Of a stretch of 15,250 nt of DNA, positions 7,536 to 14,450 are shown in pieces. The notes under the pieces are model-generated. The model ran no database searches. It was given only the letters and a program-made list of their open reading frames with translations, and had not been told where the DNA came from. Numbering within the stretch: position 1 is the stretch's first letter; each line of letters begins with the position of its first letter. The position numbers were made by a program, and so were the translations under genes. The DNA comes from Desulfobacteraceae bacterium (GTDB lineage Bacteria; Desulfobacterota; Desulfobacteria; Desulfobacterales; JAUWMJ01): assembly GCA_030612225.1 (NCBI GenBank), contig JAUWOH010000027.1:1-15250 (forward strand). The letters run 5' to 3'.

Positions 7536-9356
7536 CAGCATTTCAAAATATTCGCTTTCAGACATAACCAGGACCCCTGATTTCTTAGCCTTAGCAATTT
7601 TATTTTGGCCCGCATTTTCTCCGCATACCAGATATTCCGTATTTCCGCTGACAGAGCTTTGCACCTTTGCACCAAGTTTTCTTGCCGCAACCTGCATTTC
7701 TTCCCTTGTCCCATGCTTCATTTTTCCTGTAAACACGATTTTTTTACTAAAAAGGAAGGATTCAGAAAACTTTGTATCGTTTGCAAGGACTGTTTTTTCA
7801 AGATTAAAACCTAAAGACAGCATATAATTTATAGTATTTTTTATTCTGTCTATGCCTGATGTAATTGACCTGCTCGTAATGGAACCAAAACCATGTATAT
7901 TCTCAATATCTTCAGCCTTTGCGTTCAGAAGATCTTCAAGTATGATATGTGACAGGAGCTTCCGGCTATCCCCCGGCCCAAGATCGGAAATGCCGAAAGC
8001 GGCCAGAAAGCGCCAGTCTTCAACGGATTTACTTTTACTTATATCAATAGCCTCTGCAAGATTTTTTGATTGAACCGGGCCAAAACCGATATCAATAAAA
8101 TTTTGAATTGTCATTGCATAGATTTTTTTAAGGCTGTCATAACCGCTATTGACAAGCTTCTGAATTGTCTTAATGCCGAACCAGTCGGCATTACCGAGGG
8201 TTTTAAACCAGTGGCTGATACCCTGTTCGATCTGAGCCTTGCATGAAGGGTTGTTGCATTTTAGAAAGTCCTTATTCCATTCAAGGATAAAGCCGCAGGC
8301 AGGGCACTCTTTGGGAATGCTGAACCGGCCTGATTCTTTGATTACTTTTTCGAGTTTTGGGATAACTTCACCGCTTCGTACGATTTCAATTTCGGAACCG
8401 ATTCCAACACTTTTTTTTTGTATCAAACCAGCGTGATGGCCGGTAACACGTCTGATTGTAGCACCGGAAAGATGCGTTGGACGGATTTGAAGAACAGGCG
8501 TTATGTTTCCGGTTCTTCCAACCTGCCAGATGATTCCTTCAACAACCGTTAAAGCCGTCTCACCCTTTTTCTTGATGGCGACCTGCCACCTGTAATGGTG
8601 AGCTGTAGCTCCCATATATTTTTTTACATCATCATCGGTTGTTTCAGCCACAACACCGTCTGTCGGATAATCCGTCCTCGATATAAGATCCGATATAATT
8701 TCCCCGGTATTTTCCAAAAGCTCATCACTACTTCCTTTCCAGGTCGGAAGCATGGCATAGGGAACAAAAACAACCATTTTATCTTGAAGAGCCTTTTGGG
8801 CATATTCATTCACTGTATCAGATGAAATAATTCCTACAACCATGTTCCTTGGATGTTCAAACTGATCTGATAAATGTTCATCAAAATAAGATTTAACAAT
8901 AACTATTTCGCCTATTCCTAATCCCCTTCCGCCCACAGGAATCACACCTTTTTTAAAGGCACTGCTGATCTCGTATCCAACTTCGCCGTTACCCCTTGTA
9001 GCAAATATTTTTCCGTCATCACGTCCGGCGAGACCGTCGAGTTTTGCCGTTACTTTAAACGTTATTTCTTTAATACCGATCTCACCGGCTTCTTTTTTAA
9101 CTCTGTTTACAAATCGCTCGAGTTTACCTTCAGTGTATGCTTTCTCAGTTGAAAGCATGGGAACAGGATGCCTGACTTCTTTTTTCCCATTGAATTTTTC
9201 AGGTTCTACGGATTGCAGAAATGGATTATCAGGGTCAAGATCTTTCAGCTTTTGAACAAGGTTGTCATATTCGTGGTCACTCACCAGCGGGTTTCCGCTT
9301 CTGTATGCCTCATTATATTTTTTTAAAGATTTAACAAGGGGTTCAGTCTTTTTCAT
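7518..9356 (-). CDS. ligA: NAD-dependent DNA ligase, divergent and shortened
   Basis: Seals nicks in duplex DNA using NAD+. It has 612 aa against about 670 for standard LigA. Domain Ia is short (YNEAYRSGNPLVSDHEYDNL). The adenylation domain has the nucleophile Lys105 in AKLDGLAG, ATRGNGEVGYE where TRGDGxxGED is usual, GE at 149-150, and HPRNMVVGIISSD where NPRNAAAGSLRQLD is usual. Then come an OB fold (VEGIIWQVGRTGNITPV), a Cys4 zinc finger (Cys351, 354, 367, 372), helix-hairpin-helix repeats and a C-terminal BRCT domain (about 535-608). Catalytic residues are kept but the motifs drift, so this may be a second, specialised ligase rather than the essential one; the rest of the genome would decide. 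The last residues, ENTRI, come from an ABC ATPase gene relic. It lies 47 bases after the phosphorylase, probably in one operon. Confidence 0.9.
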   Translation of the reverse strand: MKKTEPLVKSLKKYNEAYRSGNPLVSDHEYDNLVQKLKDLDPDNPFLQSVEPEKFNGKKEVRHPVPMLSTEKAYTEGKLERFVNRVKKEAGEIGIKEITFKVTAKLDGLAGRDDGKIFATRGNGEVGYEISSAFKKGVIPVGGRGLGIGEIVIVKSYFDEHLSDQFEHPRNMVVGIISSDTVNEYAQKALQDKMVVFVPYAMLPTWKGSSDELLENTGEIISDLISRTDYPTDGVVAETTDDDVKKYMGATAHHYRWQVAIKKKGETALTVVEGIIWQVGRTGNITPVLQIRPTHLSGATIRRVTGHHAGLIQKKSVGIGSEIEIVRSGEVIPKLEKVIKESGRFSIPKECPACGFILEWNKDFLKCNNPSCKAQIEQGISHWFKTLGNADWFGIKTIQKLVNSGYDSLKKIYAMTIQNFIDIGFGPVQSKNLAEAIDISKSKSVEDWRFLAAFGISDLGPGDSRKLLSHIILEDLLNAKAEDIENIHGFGSITSRSITSGIDRIKNTINYMLSLGFNLEKTVLANDTKFSESFLFSKKIVFTGKMKHGTREEMQVAARKLGAKVQSSVSGNTEYLVCGENAGQNKIAKAKKSGVLVMSESEYFEMLENTRI

Positions 9357-9403
9357 TTTTTATACAGATCTCGTCAAATGGTTGAGTAGTTGAGTGGGTG
9401 TTA

Positions 9404-10153
9404 TTACAACAATATTATTTCTTTTATCACTTCGACAACAGCCTTGCGGCTTTCTTTAAAGCGCTGTTCTTTGAATCCGGGCCGCCATGTTAAAGTCGAA
9501 AGTTCATCAGAGACAACAAGGATGCCGCCTATTTGAACATTTCGAAACTTTCCTACGGTAAAAAGAGCCGACAGTTCCATTTCAACGGCCAGAACATTTT
9601 TTTCCTGAAAGTACTTTACTTTTTCACAGGTCTCTCTGTAAATGGCGTCTGTTGACCATACAAGGCCCTCATGAAAATCAATACCGGCTTTTTTTAAGTT
9701 TTCTTTTGTATTTTCCAGGATATAAGAAGATGGCCGGGATACACCATCATCTCCTTGATGATAATGCTTCGATGTCCCTTCGTCAATTATAGCACTATCC
9801 GGAATAATAATATCCCCGATTTTAACATCGGGAGATATTGCCCCGCACCACCCGAAAAATATAATTTTTTCTACGTTCCAGGCAATAAGTGTCTCAAGTA
9901 GCATTACTGCATAAGGTGCACCGACAAAAGGCCCAACCACAGTAAATCTTGCCTCAGCAGTATTTTCAACATATAACCTGCTGACAAATAGATTTTTGTG
10001 TTTTTTTTTATCCAGATTTGTCAGGCTGCAAAATAAATTCAGATCAGCCTGACTGCTCACCATTACTGCAACAGGCCCCAAATTCGGGGAATTCTTTCCT
10101 TTTACAGGAGTTACAATCTCATCACTCCGGCTTTGCAAGGCCCGAAAGTTCAT
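9404..10153 (-). CDS. Nucleoside phosphorylase (PNP/UDP phosphorylase family)
   Basis: Phosphorolytic cleavage of a nucleoside to free base and ribose-1-phosphate, in salvage. It has 249 aa with the family features GWCGAI (101-106), IGDIIIPDSAIIDEGTSKHY (EGTSKHY at 125-131), STDAIYRET (about 167-175), and the ribose-binding VEMELSAL (190-197) followed by VVSDEL. EGTS and STD-YRET recall uridine phosphorylase-like members, but purine or methylthioadenosine specificity cannot be excluded. The start overlaps the end of the upstream small gene by 32 bases, so translation is probably coupled. It precedes the ligase in the same operon. Confidence 0.88.
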   Translation of the reverse strand: MNFRALQSRSDEIVTPVKGKNSPNLGPVAVMVSSQADLNLFCSLTNLDKKKHKNLFVSRLYVENTAEARFTVVGPFVGAPYAVMLLETLIAWNVEKIIFFGWCGAISPDVKIGDIIIPDSAIIDEGTSKHYHQGDDGVSRPSSYILENTKENLKKAGIDFHEGLVWSTDAIYRETCEKVKYFQEKNVLAVEMELSALFTVGKFRNVQIGGILVVSDELSTLTWRPGFKEQRFKESRKAVVEVIKEIILL

Positions 10154-10376
10154 CTTTTACCTCATCTATAATGTCATAAAACCACAACAAATCCTCAATG
10201 GTAAGGCGACCGGCTTTTGCAGGAGCTCTTTCGCTGCCATCTTTTTTAAGCAAAATCCTTGGGCCAATCTGAAGTTTAGCCTCACTGTTGCCGTACCGGT
10301 TGATTGAAACAAGAAGCCCGGTTTCCTCACATTTCCATTTTTTTAAAACCTTATCCATTTCAGGATCATAAGCCAT
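10122..10376 (-). CDS. Small conserved-looking protein of unknown function
   Basis: I do not recognise this 84-aa protein with confidence. It has no membrane segment or signal peptide. Residues 20-60 look like beta strands (GLLVSINRYGNSEAKLQIGP, then ILLKKDGSERAPAKAGRLT) followed by an acidic helix (IEDLLWFYDIIDEVKDEL). That order faintly resembles the PC4/YdbC single-strand-binding fold, in which a KDG-x-PG-K-G segment precedes a helix; this is only a guess. A perfect AAGGAGG sits seven bases before ATG 10376, so it is surely translated. It is the first gene of the operon with the phosphorylase and the ligase. Confidence 0.75.
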   Translation of the reverse strand: MAYDPEMDKVLKKWKCEETGLLVSINRYGNSEAKLQIGPRILLKKDGSERAPAKAGRLTIEDLLWFYDIIDEVKDELSGLAKPE

Positions 10377-10400
10377 AGTGTCCTCCTTAAATTATTAAGT

Positions 10401-10420
10401 TTGATGACGTCGTATAAAGT
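10401..10420. repeat. Lone terminal repeat of the smc-ftsY MITE family
   Basis: TTGATGACGTCGTATAAAGT matches both ends of the element at 5051-5241 at nearly every position. No second end is seen nearby, so it is a solo or degraded end. It lies directly behind the Shine-Dalgarno region of the small gene on the - strand, so it may be in that gene's leader. Confidence 0.6.
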
Positions 10421-10424
10421 TGAA

Positions 10425-10510
10425 TTCACCACAGAGAGCACTGAGTTCACAGAGATAAATAGTTAATTAAACAGGTTTTTCTCTGTGTTTTCTGTGAGCT
10501 CAGTGGTGAA
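10425..10510. repeat. Imperfect palindrome with CACCACAGAG-type arms
   Basis: The arms TTCACCACAGAGAGCACTGA... (from 10425) and ...GAGCTCAGTGGTGAA (to 10510) face each other around an AT-rich centre near 10460-10475. This resembles the widespread interspersed ACCACAGAG/CTCTGTGGT repeats of environmental bacterial genomes. It abuts the point where the antirepressor relic at 10527-10660 stops, so it may mark the break. It is non-coding; the open frame running through it on the - strand is incidental. Confidence 0.65.
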
Positions 10511-10526
10511 AAGCATTTTTTCAGAC

Positions 10527-10660
10527 AGGTTTGTATCTGTACGATATTTTCGTACACTTCGCTACCCTCTTGTTTTAATATGGTTTTTAGGCCAGACCAA
10601 TATCTTCTGGGGTTTGAGCTGTAGCCGAGCAAAGCAATGAAACTAGTTCGACAGATTTGC
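10527..10660 (-). pseudogene. Bro-N-type prophage antirepressor, N-terminal fragment
   Basis: On the - strand the frame reads FIALLGYSSNPRRYW then SGLKTILKQEGSEVYENIVQ. This is the hallmark of Bro-N-domain antirepressor/DinD-like proteins (pattern NPRRYWS-LK--L-EEG-EVYE). Upstream of FIA the usual WYFS-VDV segment is scrambled, consistent with a frameshift, and after IVQIQT the similarity ends at the repeat at 10425-10510. The family normally runs to about 280 aa, so this is a relic. A C-terminal fragment of the same family is at 13321-13490 on the same strand. Between 10661 and 10837 I see no gene. Confidence 0.6.
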
Positions 10661-10837
10661 CATGGGCCAGACTCACTGGTATTTCACCCAGACAAACCGA
10701 GATAAACGAGGGTAAAATATATCAATCGACGGTTCAATGTCAAACAGTATATATGAGTCTGTAAATAAGTTCCATCAGTCCTGGCAAGAGCAATTTCCTG
10801 AAACAGGTGAGATAATCTTTTATACCAAAAAAACAAG

Positions 10838-10866
10838 TTGACATTGTGCGATATGATTTATATATA
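10838..10866 (+). promoter_or_regulatory. Promoter of the hipBA-like operon
   Basis: Consensus -35 TTGACA (10838-10843), a 17-base spacer, and TATATA (10861-10866). Transcription would begin near 10873, about 45 bases before the preferred antitoxin start. HipB-type proteins usually repress their own promoter, but I could not find a clear pair of operator palindromes here. Confidence 0.65.
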
Positions 10867-10918
10867 GAGCATTAACAAGCTTAGTTATCTATAAATGAAT
10901 CATTATGAGGGTTTGACA

Positions 10919-11272
10919 GTGGCGCGAAAACAGATTGGAAATCACTTGCCCTTGCCGGTTCGTCACGTGCTTAAGGAACTGGGTATGCTGATTTCTTCCG
11001 GACGTAAGGAAAGGCGATTTACACAGGAAGAACTGGCAAATCGTGTTGGTGTAGGGCGAATGACCATCGTCCGGATGGAAAAAGGCGCACCTGAAGTCGC
11101 GATAGGAAATTATCTTACCACTGCATGGATACTGGGATTGCAGGTGCTTTCCTGGAGTGATTTTGGTGGGCTGCGTGCAGATTCATCTGTTGCCGCATAC
11201 CTGGAAAAGATTGGTAAGCATTTACCCGAAAGGATCCGAAAGCGAAAGGATGATATAAACAATGACTTCTGA
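10919..11272 (+). CDS. hipB: HipB-like Xre-family antitoxin
   Basis: Antitoxin and autorepressor partner of the downstream HipA kinase. The product is about 117 aa with a helix-turn-helix TQEELANRVGVGRMTIVRME (residues about 35-54), and a C-terminal tail LPERIRKRKDDINNDF that may contact the toxin. I prefer GTG 10919 because GAGGG (10907-10911) stands seven bases upstream; the in-frame ATG 10895 gives eight extra residues but has no ribosome site. The stop overlaps the hipA start by 11 bases, indicating coupled translation. It is longer than E. coli HipB (88 aa). The function is inferred from the pairing and the Xre fold. Confidence 0.88.
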   Translation: MARKQIGNHLPLPVRHVLKELGMLISSGRKERRFTQEELANRVGVGRMTIVRMEKGAPEVAIGNYLTTAWILGLQVLSWSDFGGLRADSSVAAYLEKIGKHLPERIRKRKDDINNDF

Positions 11273-12470
11273 AGCTTTTGTCTGGATATGGCTTCCGGAT
11301 GAAACCAGACCGGTTTTATGCGGCAAGTTGCAAGAAAATGCCGGAGAACTGCAATTTTTTTATGGCAAAAGCTATCTTGCACGCAGAACTGCGATTTCAT
11401 TAGATATACGTGAAATGCCTTTAGAAAGCGGTGCTTTCCGCCCGCGAATCGGTGAGATGCATGGCGCCATCCGGGATGCTGCACCCGATTCCTGGGGAAG
11501 AAGGGTACTTTTATATCGACTGAATCAAAATACAGTCACCGAGTTTGATTATTTGTTAAATGCAGGATCAGATCGTATAGGCGCTTTGGTCGTACAGGAA
11601 TCATCCGATCATTATCAGGCAAATGAATTTGAAACCGCAACAATTGACCAATTGGTTGAAGCGGCAGGATTAATCGAAAACGGAGATCCGCTGCCGGCCA
11701 CCCTGGACGCCGCTTTGGTGCATGGCTCCAGTGTAGGCGGTGCCAGGCCAAAAGCATTACTCTATGATAATCAGTCCAGCTGGATTGCCAAATTCAGCTC
11801 CACCACAGATCAATACCCGGTTGTCCGAAGCGAGCTGGCCGCCATGTGGATGGCCGGGCAGTGTCAAATCAGTGTGCCTGCTGTACGCCTGGTTGAATCA
11901 TTGGGAAAGGACGTTTTGCTGATTGAAAGATTTGACCGAATTCGTGAGAAAAATGGTATGAAAAGACGATTTATGATCAGCGGCCTGACAGCTTTACAGC
12001 TCCATGAAACCGAAAGCCGTTTTGCGTCTTATCTGGATCTGACGGGATTTATCAGGCGCTATGGAAAAGATGCAAACCGAGATAACGCGGAGCTTTTTCG
12101 ACGCATGATGTTTAATATTTTGATTGGGAATAATGATGATCATGCCAGAAACCATGCTTTTTTCTGGGATGGAAAACATTATCACCTGACACCTGCTTAT
12201 GATATTTGTCCAATGCTTCGAGCCGGGTTAACTGCCAACCAGGCCATGATTGTCGGAAAACAGGGCCGCTTAAGCACCGTAAAGAATGCTCTGTCGGAAG
12301 CGGGTCTTTTCGGGATTACAAAAGAGAAGGCTGCTTCCATCAAGGAAGAATTGGTTGATAAAATCGAAACGCTTTGGGCGGAGGCCTCTGATTATGCGGG
12401 GCTGACAAAGGTTCAATCCGAATTGTTGCGAAGATCTACAGTTCTATCGCAGGGGATTTTTTATCAATGA
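11262..12470 (+). CDS. hipA: HipA-like serine/threonine kinase toxin
   Basis: Type II toxin-antitoxin kinase; the best known HipA phosphorylates glutamyl-tRNA synthetase and induces dormancy. It has 402 aa. The N-terminal subdomain (about 1-110) carries APDSWGRRVLLYRL. The kinase core has the phosphate loop GSSVGGARPK (155-164), the ATP-binding Lys in IAKF (177), IERFDR (221-226), the catalytic loop NNDDHARN (290-297) and the metal-binding Asp in TPAYDICP (314). All key catalytic residues are present, so the toxin looks active. Its target cannot be told from sequence. It overlaps the antitoxin gene by 11 bases and shares its promoter. Degraded prophage antirepressor pieces flank the region, a sign of a transferred block. 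Confidence 0.93.
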   Translation: MTSEAFVWIWLPDETRPVLCGKLQENAGELQFFYGKSYLARRTAISLDIREMPLESGAFRPRIGEMHGAIRDAAPDSWGRRVLLYRLNQNTVTEFDYLLNAGSDRIGALVVQESSDHYQANEFETATIDQLVEAAGLIENGDPLPATLDAALVHGSSVGGARPKALLYDNQSSWIAKFSSTTDQYPVVRSELAAMWMAGQCQISVPAVRLVESLGKDVLLIERFDRIREKNGMKRRFMISGLTALQLHETESRFASYLDLTGFIRRYGKDANRDNAELFRRMMFNILIGNNDDHARNHAFFWDGKHYHLTPAYDICPMLRAGLTANQAMIVGKQGRLSTVKNALSEAGLFGITKEKAASIKEELVDKIETLWAEASDYAGLTKVQSELLRRSTVLSQGIFYQ

Positions 12471-12471
12471 T

Positions 12472-12609
12472 ATCTTTCAGGAATTATTGTTTTTTGCGAA
12501 TGTTCAGGGTGAAGCTGTTAATTACGTAAAGAACTATCAATACTGCAAGAGCGGAAAAATAGGTCAAGCAGTCGAGGAAGCATTTTTATTAGACATGGAC
12601 TTGGAATAA
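12472..12609 (+). pseudogene. Short coding-like remnant after hipA, no start codon
   Basis: Directly behind the hipA stop, a different frame stays open for about 46 codons to TAA 12607-12609, with protein-like composition: it includes LLFFANVQGEAVNYVKNYQY and then GQAVEEAFLLDMDLE. There is no start codon or ribosome site before it. I do not recognise the protein. It may be the tail of a gene cut by the arrival of hipBA, or chance. Confidence 0.3.
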
Positions 12610-12804
12610 TCTGTTTTTCTGTTTCTGTTTCTATGTAATGAATCGGCTGCTGATTCATAATAGCTTGGTTTTTAAATAACTATGATGTATAGGTTCAGGT
12701 AAAAATAACATTTCTAAACTTATGTACTGTATTTCCTTATTTATAATTGTTCGCTTGATATAAATCACCATGAAGCCCACTAAACCCCAAATGGAGGAAA
12801 TAAT
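12610..12804 (+). other. AT-rich gap before the second toxin-antitoxin pair
   Basis: It holds short T-rich tandem units (CTGTTT repeated near 12611-12632), a palindrome ATGAATC-GGCTGCT-GATTCAT (12638-12658, 7-bp arms) that could be an operator or weak terminator, and TATAAT at 12742-12747, a possible -10 without a good -35. No gene is seen. Confidence 0.35.
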
Positions 12805-13020
12805 ATGCCAACGCTTCCACTTGAACAGATGACAGTAAAGGAGAAGCTGCAAGCCATGGAAGAGCTTTGGAGTGATCTTTGTTGTAATCAAAACCGGATT
12901 CCGGTTCCTCAATGGCACAAAGACATATTGGACAGACGAGAAAAGTTAGTCAAAGAAGGCAAGGCAACATTCGTGGACTGGGAAACCGCAAAAAAACGGA
13001 TAGCTGCCAGAATCTCATGA
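12805..13020 (+). CDS. Addiction-module antitoxin, TIGR02574 type
   Basis: 71-aa antitoxin of the putative addiction module component family. The pattern LPLEQMTVKEKLQAMEELWS, then PQWHKDILDRRE and the tail ATFVDWETAKKRIAARIS is typical: the N-terminal half probably mediates DNA or dimer contacts and the C-terminal helix wraps the toxin. A GGAGG ribosome site lies about eight bases before ATG 12805. The stop overlaps the toxin start (ATGA), so the two are co-translated. It presumably represses its own operon. Confidence 0.88.
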   Translation: MPTLPLEQMTVKEKLQAMEELWSDLCCNQNRIPVPQWHKDILDRREKLVKEGKATFVDWETAKKRIAARIS

Positions 13021-13313
13021 AAATTTATATTGTTGATCAAGCGGAAGATGATCTTGTTGAAGGGTACAATTTCTATGAGGGTCAAGCATCTGGGCTTGGG
13101 GCATATTTCCTGGATCGCATTTACTCGGACGTTGAGTCGCTTGTGTTGTATGCTGGTATACATCGGATAGTCCACAAGAATTATCGGCGGATGTTATCGG
13201 AAAGATTTCCTTTTGCAATTTATTATACCGTTTCAGGAGATGAGATAAAGATTCACGCGATTATTGACTGCCGCCGAGACCCCGCATGGATTCGAGACCG
13301 TCTGAACATGTAG
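13017..13313 (+). CDS. ParE/RelE-family toxin
   Basis: 98-aa toxin of the RelE/ParE superfamily, either a gyrase poison (ParE) or ribosome-dependent mRNase (RelE). It begins MKIYIVDQAEDDLVEGYNFY, has two N-terminal helices, then the antiparallel sheet with RRMLSERFPFAIYYTVSGDE and IKIHAIIDCRRDPAWIRDRL, the usual family ending. The partner type and the C-terminal pattern favour a ParE-like protein. ATG 13017 overlaps the antitoxin stop; the frame is open to 12912 but only reads through the antitoxin gene. It looks intact. Confidence 0.88.
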   Translation: MKIYIVDQAEDDLVEGYNFYEGQASGLGAYFLDRIYSDVESLVLYAGIHRIVHKNYRRMLSERFPFAIYYTVSGDEIKIHAIIDCRRDPAWIRDRLNM

Positions 13314-13320
13314 CGAACGC

Positions 13321-13490
13321 TGCCATTCATCTGTGAGTTATTTCCTGATTTCAATGCTTTTAAGACGCTGATCAATCCATTCTCTGGAATAGCCTTTTTT
13401 CAGATAGGTTTACATTGCCTGCTCAAAAGCCAGTCCGGGTTTTCGGTTTCTTCAAAGCCCTCAGCTATTCCGTTCGGCAACTCCCCATCA
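13321..13490 (-). pseudogene. Bro-N-type prophage antirepressor, C-terminal fragment
   Basis: On the - strand one frame reads GFEETENPD and, after a frameshift, LAFEQAM, a stop codon, TYLKKGYSREWIDQRLKSIE, IRK, another stop, then LTDEW. This follows the conserved C-terminal stretch of Bro-N antirepressor-like proteins (pattern ENPELA...YL-KGYS-EWI-QR-K-I--R-ELTDEW), with an ELTDEW glutamate changed to a stop. It is clearly broken. The fragment ends just after the toxin gene, and the transposase-derived element begins about 20 bases to its right. Its N-terminal counterpart is at 10527-10660. Confidence 0.6.
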
Positions 13491-13510
13491 TGGCTCAGGG
13501 CTCGGGTTCT

Positions 13511-13774
13511 GGGACGTTCCTTGATATATTGACATATCGAATAATTAATAGAGCTGAAGAATTATCTTCAGACAGCCCCATAAGGTACAAGCGAGAAGCT
13601 TAGTATGTTTTTTTGCATCAAGGGAACTTGATATGAGTATGGCACAATTGTCAAGCCGTTTAAAAATATCTCAGCCTTCAGTAAGCCAATCCGCAACCCG
13701 CGGTGAGAAAATTGCAAAGGAAAACGAATTAAAGCTATTGCAAAATAAGTAATCAATATATCAAGGAACGTCCC
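13511..13774 (+). mobile_element. RAYT-derived MITE with perfect 22-bp terminal inverted repeats
   Basis: Bases 13511-13532 (starting GGGACGTTCCTTGATATATT) are the exact reverse complement of 13753-13774. The 264-bp unit holds only the C-terminal end of a REP-associated tyrosine (Y1/IS200-like) transposase, so it cannot move by itself. The transposase stop codon (13750-13752) lies directly against the right repeat, which suggests internal deletion of a full transposase unit that removed its catalytic half but kept both ends. Confidence 0.75.
13591..13752 (+). pseudogene. REP-associated Y1 transposase, C-terminal remnant
   Basis: The frame ending at TAA 13750-13752 reads ARSLVCFFASRELDMSMAQL then a helix-turn-helix SSRLKISQPSVSQSATRGEK and IAKEN. 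This matches the C-terminal pattern of RAYT transposases (AARSLxCYWAVREL-MS...L-IS-PAVS-SV-RGE-IA). The preceding segment (SDSPIRYKRE, ending at the stop 13601-13603) is in another frame, so there is a frameshift. The catalytic HUH and Tyr motifs are absent. Confidence 0.65.
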
Positions 13775-13796
13775 GCAACCTAAAAAGCCAGGTTAT

Positions 13797-14447
13797 GTGT
13801 GGCGCGGTCAAAGGCAGGATTGGCCGCTAACGTCGTCATTCGACCGCAAAGTGCAAACTAAGGGTCAAGATGATCGCGCGAATAAGCTCGAGGCACATCT
13901 CGACCGGTTCAAAAATCGGATGAACGAGTCGTTCCCGAATGTTCTTCCGCCGGATGACGTAGACACTTGGGCGTTAGGCCAGCATTATGGACTCATGTCT
14001 CCTCTTATAGACTGGTCTCTTTCTCCATATGTTGCTGCTTATTTCGGTTTTGCCGAAAGGCGAGAACCGAATGACGACAGCTATCGTTATGTCTACGGGC
14101 TGAGCCGGTCCCTTCGACGATTGATGACGAAGCAAAAGAAGGCAGCTAAGTTATTATCGACAGATCGATCTGTACCTTTTATTGAGCAATTGCGTTATCC
14201 AAGTCCTCGATTCATAGCTCAAAAGGGCATCTTCACTAAGGCATTCCAAGGAAACGACATCAATAAATACGTTCTAAGTTTCGCTCGGAAGAGACCAAGT
14301 AAAGAGGTTATTGTAAAAATCAGAATTCCAACCAGGGATAGGAGCGAGTGTCTGCGGCAATTGCATTTGATGAATATTGACCATACGACGCTCTTGCTAG
14401 ACATACGCGGAGTTGTTGATGACTGCAACTGCGAAACTCTTAGTTGA
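13797..14447 (+). CDS. FRG-domain protein, probably 5'-truncated
   Basis: A protein with an FRG domain, named for its Phe/Trp-Arg-Gly motif; its biochemical function is not established, though it occurs in accessory and defence-associated proteins. Visible are WRGQRQDWPL at the very start, WALGQHYGLMSPLIDWSLSP (about residues 58-77) followed by YVAAYFGF, and the ending LRQLHLMNIDHTTLLLDIRG. The usual 20-40 residues before WRGQ are absent: GTG 13797 has only a weak ribosome site, and the frame is open only back to 13749, inside the transposase-derived element. I infer that the element replaced the true start. The C-terminus looks complete (216 aa). An attC-like site follows three bases after the stop, suggesting a gene cassette. 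Confidence 0.75.
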   Translation: MWRGQRQDWPLTSSFDRKVQTKGQDDRANKLEAHLDRFKNRMNESFPNVLPPDDVDTWALGQHYGLMSPLIDWSLSPYVAAYFGFAERREPNDDSYRYVYGLSRSLRRLMTKQKKAAKLLSTDRSVPFIEQLRYPSPRFIAQKGIFTKAFQGNDINKYVLSFARKRPSKEVIVKIRIPTRDRSECLRQLHLMNIDHTTLLLDIRGVVDDCNCETLS

Positions 14448-14450
14448 CCC

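Noticed and set aside
7499..7714. A 71-aa - strand frame ending TPEYEKPKLF
   Set aside because: Most of it is a shadow of the ligase gene. Only its tail is informative, as part of the ABC ATPase gene relic.
10447..10632. A 61-aa gene on the - strand beginning LLGYSSNPRRYW
   Set aside because: It starts at TTG inside an antirepressor relic and runs into a palindromic repeat; it is a fragment, not a gene.
10867..10918. HipB operator palindromes near the hipBA promoter
   Set aside because: I looked for paired inverted motifs around the -10 and leader and found only short, unconvincing matches.
13415..13603. A 62-aa gene on the + strand
   Set aside because: It crosses from the antisense of the antirepressor relic through the left repeat of the RAYT-derived element; no homology as a whole.
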